DNA from: Acinetobacter sp. MB5
Lineage (GTDB): Bacteria; Pseudomonadota; Gammaproteobacteria; Pseudomonadales; Moraxellaceae
NCBI RefSeq assembly: GCF_003261585.1
Contig: NZ_POVU01000001.1
Coordinates: 186,001-250,000 of the forward strand
Direction: 5' to 3'
Length of the DNA: 64,000 nucleotides
Position numbers and translations under genes: made by a program. Below are positions 38,269 to 45,075 of this stretch, one piece after another. Within the stretch, counting starts at the first letter, position 1, and each line of letters opens with the position of its first letter. The notes beneath the pieces were generated by a model, which was given only the letters and a program-made list of their open reading frames with translations, was not told the DNA's origin and did not search any database.

Positions 38269-39099
38269 TTATGCAGGCGCATTAAACCAGTTTGGATTGG
38301 TGTCCATGATTTCCCCGTTGGACATGTTCACAATACGGAAGTCTTTGCTAATGAGTGGCTGACTGTTTGCGCCACGCATGTTGTAGCGTTTGCTCACGTC
38401 TAGCGCGAGTTCATTTGCTCGGGTGATCAGGCTTGAGTATTTGAAAAACTCAGTCGGGTTAAGCTGTCGAAGTGCATTCCAAACATGCATCATTTTAAAG
38501 TTTTGGTTAATGACCGCCTCAACGAGCTGTTGGATCTGCTTTTGGTCTTGGCGTTGTAGTTGGTGGCTTTGTGACACCACAGCCGTAAGGTTATGCACGT
38601 ACTCCACGGCGTAAGGCAAGCTTTCAAGTGGAATGTCTTCCACATGTTCTACGTCAAAGCGTTGATGCAGCATTTTGTAGACTTCTACGGTGTTTAGGCT
38701 CGACTTGCTGACCAGTAGCCCGACTGCTTCGGCGAGTGGGATGCGGTCGTCAATGATGGTTTTGGCTTTGGGCTGTATTTCTTTTTCAAGTATATCGAGT
38801 GCCCATTTGCGGAATTCTTTAGCGACTGGTGTGCGGGCAAAGAATGTGATGAGATGGCAACCACGCAAAGTAAATGCTCTGATTGTTTGAATACCGCCAT
38901 TGGTATGTACTTCTATCAATCGTGTCATTGAAGATGAAAATTCCTCAATATTTCGATTAAATAATTTTGTGATAGCGGTTTCAGGATTTGCATATCCTAA
39001 GGCTAACCCAATTTGGGTTACCCCTATCCATACTTGCCCATCATTTGTAGAAACTGGGTTCAAGTTCACTTCATTAAATGTTAATGCTAGACTATTCAT
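38269..39099 (-). CDS. BRO-N phage antirepressor
   Basis: A 276-aa protein. The N-terminal BRO-N domain spans residues 1 to about 110 (LTFNEVNLNPV, WIGVTQIGLALGYANPETAI, TLRGCHLITFFARTPVAKEFRKWALDILEKE). The C-terminal part is helical and less conserved. Phage antirepressors of this kind counter a lysogeny repressor or Arc-type repressor. AGGAGA precedes the start. It lies downstream of a 52-aa Arc-type gene on the same strand, resembling the P22 arc-ant pairing. Confidence 0.85.
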   Translation of the reverse strand: MNSLALTFNEVNLNPVSTNDGQVWIGVTQIGLALGYANPETAITKLFNRNIEEFSSSMTRLIEVHTNGGIQTIRAFTLRGCHLITFFARTPVAKEFRKWALDILEKEIQPKAKTIIDDRIPLAEAVGLLVSKSSLNTVEVYKMLHQRFDVEHVEDIPLESLPYAVEYVHNLTAVVSQSHQLQRQDQKQIQQLVEAVINQNFKMMHVWNALRQLNPTEFFKYSSLITRANELALDVSKRYNMRGANSQPLISKDFRIVNMSNGEIMDTNPNWFNAPA

Positions 39100-39124
39100 G
39101 TCTACTCTCCTAATGGTTTAGACA

Positions 39125-39160
39125 GAAGCCCTGATTGCCGTCCAAAGTTCTCAGGGCTTC
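39125..39160. repeat. Hairpin between arc-like and antirepressor genes
   Basis: Perfect 10-bp arms GAAGCCCTGA and TCAGGGCTTC with a 16-base loop, and Ts only on the + strand side (ACTTTTTC). It could terminate antisense RNA or act as a processing or attenuation site in the minus-strand transcript. Confidence 0.55.
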
Positions 39161-39166
39161 ACTTTT

Positions 39167-39325
39167 TCAATTTGATTGTTTCAATAATTCTGCTCGAAGT
39201 TCTTCTAGCGATTTCACTATAAAATTATTAAGAGAACGCCCGTCTTTCTTCGCCTGATCTACAAGAAAATTCTTTAAGTCTGAAGGTAACCGTAAATTAT
39301 ATTGAGGATTTTTGTGCTCACTCAT
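39167..39325 (-). CDS. Arc-family repressor (52 aa)
   Basis: Translated by hand: MSEHKNPQYNLRLPSDLKNF followed by a helical part ending LLKQSN. The ribbon-helix-helix pattern (QYNLRLPSDLKNFL for the strand and first helix, GRSLNNFIVKSLEEL for the second) is that of Arc/Mnt repressors; Arc itself has MPQFNLRWPREVLDLV. It is divergent from a second Arc-type gene across a 123-bp region full of repeats, and 67 bp upstream of the antirepressor. Confidence 0.8.
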   Translation of the reverse strand: MSEHKNPQYNLRLPSDLKNFLVDQAKKDGRSLNNFIVKSLEELRAELLKQSN

Positions 39326-39448
39326 GCTCTTCCGCCTAATAATATCAATCGGGTATAAATATTAATACTATTATTCGGGTAGTATTGTCAATACCCACTT
39401 AATATTACTATGATAGTAAGTCACCACTGACTTACCTATGAGATATAC
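39326..39448. promoter_or_regulatory. Divergent operator/promoter region between two Arc-type genes
   Basis: It holds an imperfect dyad GGGTAGTATTGTCAATACCC (39378-39397), a nearby half site CGGGTAT, and a perfect 8-bp inverted repeat GTAAGTCA-CCAC-TGACTTAC (39416-39435) just before the + strand gene. These are plausible binding sites for the two small repressors. Confidence 0.6.
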
Positions 39449-39685
39449 ATGAGCAATAGTGGACATCTAACTATTCAATACAACTTACGTATTTCATCCG
39501 AATTGAAGGATAAAATTTCAAAATCTGCGAAAGAATTAAATCGCTCTATGAATTCCGATATTGTGGCTCGTCTTGAAGAAAGTTTTGAACAAAAAGCTTT
39601 TGAGAGTTTAGAGAGCGTACCGACTGAAGATTTGATGAAAGAGTTGGCTAAGCGTTTGGATGGGTTTAGTGTCGTGGCAAAATAA
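39449..39685 (+). CDS. Arc-family DNA-binding protein (78 aa)
   Basis: A 78-aa ribbon-helix-helix protein: TIQYNLRISSELKDKISKSA for the strand and first helix, then LNRSMNSDIVARLEESF for the second. The 25-residue acidic C-terminal extension is not in Arc and may mediate contacts. It is 2 bp upstream of the next gene, so the repressor and the membrane protein are one operon. This layout suggests the repressor controls its neighbour. Confidence 0.8.
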   Translation: MSNSGHLTIQYNLRISSELKDKISKSAKELNRSMNSDIVARLEESFEQKAFESLESVPTEDLMKELAKRLDGFSVVAK

Positions 39686-39687
39686 AC

Positions 39688-40584
39688 ATGAATGGTATAT
39701 TAATAATATTTCTTAAATCTTTAAGAAAAGCTTTTGAAAATCCTAAACGTATTTTAGTTTATAGAGTCGTAGTCTTACTATTAGCTGCACTTTTAACATT
39801 AAATATGATGTTTTACTTTCTTCAAAATAAAATGAGTTTTCTAAATTACCTAAAAGAAAATTTAGCATTTTATATTTTTCTCCCATTACTAATGATTTTA
39901 TTCTTTGAAATAAAAATACAAACAACAGTTTCAAACAAGAATTTAAGTGATATTGATGAAGAAAGTAAAAATAGAGTGATCAATATTGTAAATAATAATG
40001 GTGATATCAGCATAGGTGGGAAAGATAACAATAATCTAACCACTCAGAAATCAATCGTTGGATTTTCTGAATATTTTATAAGTGTCATCAATTATCTAGA
40101 AATTAAAGCTATAGATTCTGATAAAAAAGCTTCTCTACTTTTAGATAATGGTAAAAAGTTTTCTGTTGTTGGTATTACCTATTTTATCTTAGCTACTTTT
40201 GTATGGCAGTTATATATATATCGCGTTGGAGAATTTAAAACTCAACATATATATGGAATAGTTTCGACTTCTTTAGTATTTATTTTCATAGAATTTATAA
40301 GCGCTTGGTATCTACGTCAGTACAAAAGCTTTTCTGATACCTCAACATATTTGACTAAAATTAAGTCTATTTTTGATAAATACATGCTGATTTATCTTGT
40401 CACTGTAGAAAAGGGTGATAAAGATTTTACAATCTTATTAGAACAGCTTAGTTCTGAAATTAAGTGGCCAGAAACTTATCTTCTCAAACATGCTGATGTA
40501 AGTTTTGCAAAAGAAGCTCTTGAAACTATGACTACAATGGCTCAAGCATTTAAGAATGAAGTTAAAAATAAAGAAGCACCGTGA
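39688..40584 (+). CDS. Hypothetical four-helix membrane protein in Arc operon
   Basis: A 298-aa protein of unknown family. Helices are predicted near residues 24-44, 58-74, 158-173 and 185-208. A polar segment between helices 2 and 3 has the pattern NNNGDISIGGKDNNN, a short glycine/asparagine hairpin seen in some membrane-associated conflict proteins. The C-terminal 80 residues are cytoplasmic and helical. G+C is low (about one third). Tight coupling to a repressor and placement in prophage cargo suggest a lysogenic-conversion or exclusion role, which is inference. Confidence 0.6.
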   Translation: MNGILIIFLKSLRKAFENPKRILVYRVVVLLLAALLTLNMMFYFLQNKMSFLNYLKENLAFYIFLPLLMILFFEIKIQTTVSNKNLSDIDEESKNRVINIVNNNGDISIGGKDNNNLTTQKSIVGFSEYFISVINYLEIKAIDSDKKASLLLDNGKKFSVVGITYFILATFVWQLYIYRVGEFKTQHIYGIVSTSLVFIFIEFISAWYLRQYKSFSDTSTYLTKIKSIFDKYMLIYLVTVEKGDKDFTILLEQLSSEIKWPETYLLKHADVSFAKEALETMTTMAQAFKNEVKNKEAP

Positions 40585-40601
40585 GGTGCTTCCAATTATC
40601 A

Positions 40602-41411
40602 TCAATCCAAGCTATTTTTATTTATAATTTTTTGAAAACCATTTTTTCGATTATTCCATTTATCTTGATCTTCAAAAACCACTCCATAACTAGAATTTAT
40701 TCTTTTATGGATATCAATTTTTTCAGTTCTCTTTAAATTAATTTCATCTATTATATCTTTTAGTTCTTTAAAATCTTTTTCACTCATATTATGCCCAACT
40801 ATGATAGAAACAAGCATTTTATCTCTTGGGTATTTTTTCACTCTATCATTTTTGGTGTTTATATTTCTTACAAGCATTCTCCATTCTTTTTCATAACTCC
40901 AATCTGAATTTTTTTTAAAAATTGCATTATCAGCAATTTCGTCATTATAGCATCCATCTTCATATGTAACATAATGCGGCAATAAATGTACATATTTTTC
41001 ATCTTTAATATCTGGAATATAAAATTCTAAACAAACCCCCTTACTTTCATTTGCATAAAAATGCCACATAGGATTATTATCATATTTCTCCGTTAAACAA
41101 ACTACACCCATTTTATCTACAACCCCTAATACTGCATCTCTATATTTATTAAAAACACTTTTATTGTTTTCATTGTATCCATCCAAATCATTTAATATAT
41201 TACATCTAGTTTTATGATCTATATTATTCTCACCAATAATTTTCTTTAAGTGAAGTTCTATTAATTCATCTGAAAAATTCTTACCTTCATTTGGGTCATT
41301 TAAACTACAGAAGGATGCATAAAATAACTCTTCTTCTAGCAATATTTTTTTAGTATATTCATTCCACTCTCGATAACGATATAGGAAACCACCTTTCCAT
41401 GAGACTGTCAT
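40602..41411 (-). CDS. DUF2971-family protein
   Basis: A 269-aa soluble protein. DUF2971 hallmarks are an N-terminal YRYREWNE with FYASFCSLNDPNEG, then WHFYANESKGVCLEFYI, and KKNSDWSYEKEWRML. The family is common in prophages and defence islands, and its activity is not settled. It is convergent with the Arc operon (17 bp apart). No catalytic claim is made; the conserved aromatic and acidic residues suggest an enzyme. Confidence 0.7.
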   Translation of the reverse strand: MTVSWKGGFLYRYREWNEYTKKILLEEELFYASFCSLNDPNEGKNFSDELIELHLKKIIGENNIDHKTRCNILNDLDGYNENNKSVFNKYRDAVLGVVDKMGVVCLTEKYDNNPMWHFYANESKGVCLEFYIPDIKDEKYVHLLPHYVTYEDGCYNDEIADNAIFKKNSDWSYEKEWRMLVRNINTKNDRVKKYPRDKMLVSIIVGHNMSEKDFKELKDIIDEINLKRTEKIDIHKRINSSYGVVFEDQDKWNNRKNGFQKIINKNSLD

Positions 41412-41500
41412 TTTAAAATACCTTTATTTTTCAATTAAACCATTAAAAAATCTTGTGAATTCTATTCAGCTTAATTATAGAGAAACTGTTATACAATTAA

Positions 41501-42097
41501 CTAAGACTCATCTTCCGTATAACTTTTTAAATCTATAACTGTCATCATCCCAAAGAATGCCAACCATGTTAAGTAAAGCAATGGTGCAAGCAACACGACA
41601 AAAATAATATCTGCTATCGCAATATTTAGAGGCAAATATTTTATTAAAAGATTCACAACCCAATCATGATTTCTGATAAACATCCAGTCTATAAATATAG
41701 TAAGAAAAAAACTAAATACTATATAGTTTCTTTCCCGATTATGATTTTTCTTATGGATTTTTATCGACTTAATTTTCCCATTCTCATCATACTCTTTAGA
41801 AACTGCATCCTCCCAAAAAGCAATTATTGGTGCAATAATTTCAAAATTCCTAAAATTCTTATTTCTAAAGTAATAATCAACCAATTCATAATTAACAGCA
41901 CGACTACCACAGACAAGTTGGGCACATGCGTTTTTAAGTGCTCTCTTTTCATCATCACTCAGATCAGTGTTTTGCTCGATCTTCTTAACTTCATCTATAA
42001 AATTTTGCCTTCTTTCTAAAACAGCTTCTATTTTTTTAAACTTATTTTTATGGTGAGTTAAAAACAGTTCAATTATTTTTAAAATAAAATCAAGCAT
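41501..42097 (-). CDS. Hypothetical membrane protein with two C-terminal helices
   Basis: A 198-aa protein. The N-terminal 125 residues are charged and helical, with coiled-coil character around LERRQNFIDEVKKIEQNTDL. Helices lie near residues 128-146 and 160-190. The family is not recognised. Behind its start are two tandem promoter-like repeats. It sits 89 bp upstream of the DUF2971 gene on the same strand, so the two may be one transcript. Confidence 0.6.
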   Translation of the reverse strand: MLDFILKIIELFLTHHKNKFKKIEAVLERRQNFIDEVKKIEQNTDLSDDEKRALKNACAQLVCGSRAVNYELVDYYFRNKNFRNFEIIAPIIAFWEDAVSKEYDENGKIKSIKIHKKNHNRERNYIVFSFFLTIFIDWMFIRNHDWVVNLLIKYLPLNIAIADIIFVVLLAPLLYLTWLAFFGMMTVIDLKSYTEDES

Positions 42098-42115
42098 ATC
42101 TTTTTATTTATCCGA

Positions 42116-42179
42116 TTTAGGACTGATTCTTAAGTTTGTCAACCAACTTTTAGGACTAAAAATGGAGTTTGTCAACCAA
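42116..42179 (-). promoter_or_regulatory. Tandem 33-bp repeat with duplicated promoter motifs
   Basis: The unit TTTAGGACT-N8-AGTTTGTCAACCAA occurs twice, 33 bp apart (42116 and 42149). On the minus strand each copy reads TTGACA, a 17-base spacer, then TAAA. The two -35-like boxes and weak -10 boxes therefore point at the 198-aa membrane gene. The repeat may also serve as paired operator sites. Confidence 0.6.
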
Positions 42180-42261
42180 ATGTCCTTTTTACAACATGAT
42201 TTGATGCGTCAAAAGCATAAATTAGGTATATTTGCGCCCTAACACTAAAAACGGAAAAAAA

Positions 42262-42750
42262 ATGAAAAAATCATTACTCCTATCTTGCTTAGTTCTTTGC
42301 AGTACAGCAACACTCGCACAAACTTATAAAGGCATCACAACATGCGAATTTGACTATGACGGCTTTAAGTTCTGCTCAAAAACAAATATTCAAAAATACA
42401 AAAATGCTTTGGCTACAAAGAAACCAAATTTTGATGAACAATACATTTTGATCAATGTAAGCAGTCGCTCAAATATTCGATATGTTGCACTAGATACAAA
42501 AACAGGTATCGCTTATCCATTATCAGATGAAATACAAGGCTTTAAAAACTCTCATGGCTTTCTTACAGGTAAACCCTCAAGTATCAACTATTCACTTTAT
42601 AATACTGATTTATGTATAGAAGGTAGTGTATCTGCTTATCGAAATTCATATGATAACGTAAAGGTCTGCTATTCGATTCAAAAAGATGCTTCTTCTCCAT
42701 ATGGAAAAGATTTTAACCGTGTAAATATGCCTAAAGAGATTAATGACTGA
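42262..42750 (+). CDS. Secreted hypothetical protein
   Basis: A 162-aa protein with a signal peptide MKKSLLLSCLVLCSTATLAQ. The mature chain has four Cys (TCEFDYDGFKFCSK, DLCIEG, VKVCYSI), probably two disulfides, consistent with a periplasmic or secreted fold. I start at ATG 42262; the frame is open from a TTG at 42232. It is divergent from the 198-aa membrane gene, and its promoter region would overlap the tandem repeats. Family unknown. Confidence 0.65.
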   Translation: MKKSLLLSCLVLCSTATLAQTYKGITTCEFDYDGFKFCSKTNIQKYKNALATKKPNFDEQYILINVSSRSNIRYVALDTKTGIAYPLSDEIQGFKNSHGFLTGKPSSINYSLYNTDLCIEGSVSAYRNSYDNVKVCYSIQKDASSPYGKDFNRVNMPKEIND

Positions 42751-42779
42751 TAAAACCAGTTGATTCTCCCTTTTTTTAT

Positions 42780-42816
42780 GTAAAAAAGCCATGTGAAGAG
42801 TTCACATGGCTATAAA
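42780..42816. terminator. Bidirectional terminator
   Basis: AGCCATGTGAA / TTCACATGGCT with a three-base loop, preceded by AAAAAA and followed by ATAAAA. It separates the secreted-protein gene and the convergent pilin gene. Confidence 0.75.
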
Positions 42817-42859
42817 ACGAAAAACTACAGCGTGCCATGTGCATAGGATATTAAACAAG

Positions 42860-43258
42860 TCATTGTATTGAGTTGGGTATGTATATGCGGTCTACAGTGG
42901 TGTCTGAATTTAACGACAGTGATCCACTAGAACCAACATCAAAACCTATAACTTTTGATTTTAGAATTGCTGTAGCTTTTGTAGTGTTAAAAGTGTAAGT
43001 GATCGTGCAATCTGGTGCTGTACCTGCAACTACAGCAACACCATATGTTCCTAGAGATGAATCTGTCCCACAAGTATTGTTTCCGACATTTATTACAATT
43101 TGGGGTTTCAGCCCACCAGCTTGAACTATAGCCTCTGTTACCTGCGTTCTCGCTATATAAGTTTGATACACTGCAAACGCCATAGCAGCCAAGATACCTA
43201 TAATTGCGATAACAGTAAGCAATTCAATTAAACTAAACCCCATATAGTGCTTTTTCAT
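42860..43258 (-). CDS. Type IV pilin carried in the prophage cargo zone
   Basis: A 132-aa class IVa pilin. After a short basic leader (MKKHYMG) comes the PilD site and helix FSLIELLTVIAIIGILAAMA, with Glu5 of the mature chain and the YQTYIARTQVTEAI continuation typical of PilA. The globular part holds two Cys (NNTCGT and APDCTI). It is shorter than usual PilA, with no obvious C-terminal disulfide loop. I start at ATG 43258 with GGAGAAA in front. No pilus assembly genes are nearby, so it must rely on host machinery. Confidence 0.85.
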   Translation of the reverse strand: MKKHYMGFSLIELLTVIAIIGILAAMAFAVYQTYIARTQVTEAIVQAGGLKPQIVINVGNNTCGTDSSLGTYGVAVVAGTAPDCTITYTFNTTKATAILKSKVIGFDVGSSGSLSLNSDTTVDRIYIPNSIQ

Positions 43259-43458
43259 CAGAATTTCTCCAAAGTTAAGCTGATTTATATTTATTTTTCC
43301 ATTCACGTTATTTTTTATCTCTTATCAATATATAAAATGATCAAGTTTTAATCAATTCATTTTTCTTCTATTAAGTGAGACATTGTTCACGCTTTTTTTT
43401 AGCACAGCCGTATATGAAAATTGAGTCAAAATAAAATATGTGGCTACATATAAAGCCC

Positions 43459-44049
43459 TCACTTAGAGGGCTTTTCTTCATTCGTCACAACATCCCACGC
43501 CTGACTCAATCGCTCCGCATCAACTGCGTGTCCGTCAGCTTTTTCTGCCATTGCTCGATATTCTGTTGTGCATGCTTCGAGTAACTCTCCGTTGGCAATG
43601 GTGTAGTCAACAATGGTTTCTTTGGAAGCACTGGACAGACGTTGGTTTGCACGACGGATCTGCTCTGACAGCCCGTAATTAGCCAACTGAGCAGCACTAG
43701 CGGCAGCAGCCGCATCTTGTATTTTTTGATTCGCATTTTGTTCTACCTTTAGAAGTTGTTCGGCCCATGTTTTTTCTTGGGTAATCGCATCGGTTTTGGC
43801 TTTCGCATTGGCTTCGGTTTGATCGGCTTTGTACTGTTTTAACTCAGCTTTGGCTTGGTTCACTTTTGTTGTGCATTTGGCATCGGCATTGTTCAAATCA
43901 CTTGCCAGACTGTTAGCTTGCCAAGTCTGGAATACGCCATAAATCACAAGAACGATGATCAAAGACCAGCGTTTATGTGCCAGTACCCACCAGAAACAGG
44001 CACAAAAAAAACGCCAAATGGCGCTCAGAATTGCGAGGGCTGAAATCAT
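43459..44049 (-). CDS. Rz-like i-spanin
   Basis: A 196-aa protein with an N-terminal membrane anchor (about residues 10-42), then a long Ala/Gln/Lys coiled coil to about residue 125 and a periplasmic C-terminus. It links inner and outer membranes during lysis together with Rz1. The ATG at 44049 overlaps the lysozyme TGA (ATGA). The o-spanin gene lies fully inside it in another frame. Confidence 0.85.
   Translation of the reverse strand: MISALAILSAIWRFFCACFWWVLAHKRWSLIIVLVIYGVFQTWQANSLASDLNNADAKCTTKVNQAKAELKQYKADQTEANAKAKTDAITQEKTWAEQLLKVEQNANQKIQDAAAAASAAQLANYGLSEQIRRANQRLSSASKETIVDYTIANGELLEACTTEYRAMAEKADGHAVDAERLSQAWDVVTNEEKPSK
43506..43736 (-). CDS. Rz1-like o-spanin lipoprotein, nested in Rz
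   Basis: A 76-aa lipoprotein with lipobox LLSWLITGC, giving a mature chain of about 55 residues rich in Pro near its start (VLPKKPLLTTPLPT), as in Rz1. It is read in a different frame inside the Rz gene, the nested arrangement of lambda Rz/Rz1. An internal ATG (MRLLPLV, 43715) is an alternative start. Confidence 0.85.
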   Translation of the reverse strand: MRIKKYKMRLLPLVLLSWLITGCQSRSVVQTNVCPVLPKKPLLTTPLPTESYSKHAQQNIEQWQKKLTDTQLMRSD

Positions 44050-44591
44050 AAGTTCGCTCCCATACATTTGTTGTAACGCTCAAGCTGTCGGGTGTACACG
44101 CCATAGCAGTTATTACTACGAATTGAGCAATCTCGCCCTGCGGCATATTTGTATTTCAGTAATGACTTACATGCCTGTGTGTATTGTCCTGTTTTGAGAT
44201 TTTTCAACATAGATGACTTAGCCCACGTGCTTTGCCCGAACTGGTAAGAGAAATCGGCATACAGGTCGTATTCATCTTGTGATAGCTTGATGCCTTGCAA
44301 GGACTTGTTAAACACGGGTGCATCTTTGGCATAGTGTGCCTTGAGATATTCATGCCCCTGCTTTTTCGAGACTGGCGGATCAGTCATTTTAACCTTGCGA
44401 CCGTCGGGATGAACCGTATTACCAAATGCCACTGTGGGCACACCACCAATGTCTTTGTACGGTACAGCACGAAAACCCTCTTTCGAGCCTGTGTACGCCA
44501 CACCTGTATCACTGACACCCTGAATAAAAAAGCCGCCAATCGCGGCGGCTAAAGTTCCAATCACGTAGTATTTAGTCTTGTTCGACATCAC
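44046..44591 (-). CDS. Endolysin, phage lysozyme (GH24)
   Basis: A 181-aa muramidase. The catalytic Glu/Asp/Thr triad is seen in KEGFRAVPYKDIGGVPTVAFGN (E, D and T at the T4/P21 lysozyme spacing). The N-terminal 30 residues (YYVIGTLAAAIGGFFIQGVS) are a weak, Gly/Ala-rich hydrophobic segment with no clear cleavage site, so it may be a signal-anchor-release endolysin. Four Cys occur in the C-terminal third. It overlaps the holin gene by 20 bp. Confidence 0.88.
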   Translation of the reverse strand: MMSNKTKYYVIGTLAAAIGGFFIQGVSDTGVAYTGSKEGFRAVPYKDIGGVPTVAFGNTVHPDGRKVKMTDPPVSKKQGHEYLKAHYAKDAPVFNKSLQGIKLSQDEYDLYADFSYQFGQSTWAKSSMLKNLKTGQYTQACKSLLKYKYAAGRDCSIRSNNCYGVYTRQLERYNKCMGANL

Positions 44592-44829
44592 ATTTTTCCT
44601 TTTTTAACGATTCGAGATAGGCTTGGTGTTCAATTGCATCGCGTTTGTCTTTTTTACGTGCGAAATACCAGTTCATCGCCAAGCCACCCACACCGATCAG
44701 CACACTGATCCAGAATCCCAAATCAAGTGATGCCAGCCACGATGAAAATGCGCCAATACTTCCGCCATACATGGCCGTTTTACTGGCGAGTAGCGTTGAA
44801 GCGGTATTATCAAATGCCTGTTCAGACAC
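44572..44829 (-). CDS. Holin
   Basis: An 85-aa protein with two hydrophobic segments (about 20-35 and 38-55) and a charged C-terminus (ARKKDKRDAIEHQ), fitting a small phage holin. It starts with GTG, preceded by GGGGGAAA; no ATG is available. It lies directly upstream of the endolysin and overlaps it. Confidence 0.8.
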   Translation of the reverse strand: MSEQAFDNTASTLLASKTAMYGGSIGAFSSWLASLDLGFWISVLIGVGGLAMNWYFARKKDKRDAIEHQAYLESLKKEKCDVEQD

Positions 44830-44892
44830 GGTTTCCCCCTTATTTTTGGCAATAAAAAAGCCCCGATGTGGGGCTATAAAATCAATCTATTT

Positions 44893-45060
44893 TTAACTTT
44901 CTGTAATTTCCTGAACGCCTAAATCATCGCTACGCACAGCATCTTCAGGCAGATCCGCTTGCTGTAATGCTTCAGCATATTGCATGGCTTCCTCTTGTGA
45001 CTCAGCTTCAATTTCACGTTCAATACGGTAGACACGGTGGGTAATGATTTTAAATTTCAT
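44893..45060 (-). CDS. Small phage protein (55 aa)
   Basis: Translated by hand: starts MKFKIITHRVYRIEREIEAE, ends QEITES. It is acidic, with a beta strand and one long helix, and has no membrane segment. It sits between the tail tip gene (15 bp away) and the holin. The conserved position suggests a real gene. The MKFKIITHRVYRIE start resembles small proteins seen beside tail tip genes, but no function is known to me. Confidence 0.65.
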   Translation of the reverse strand: MKFKIITHRVYRIEREIEAESQEEAMQYAEALQQADLPEDAVRSDDLGVQEITES

Positions 45061-45075
45061 CTTATTTATTCCTGA

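Noticed and set aside
42116..42179. CRISPR-like repeat
   Set aside because: Only two units, with an 8-base internal variable part and no further copies or cas genes.
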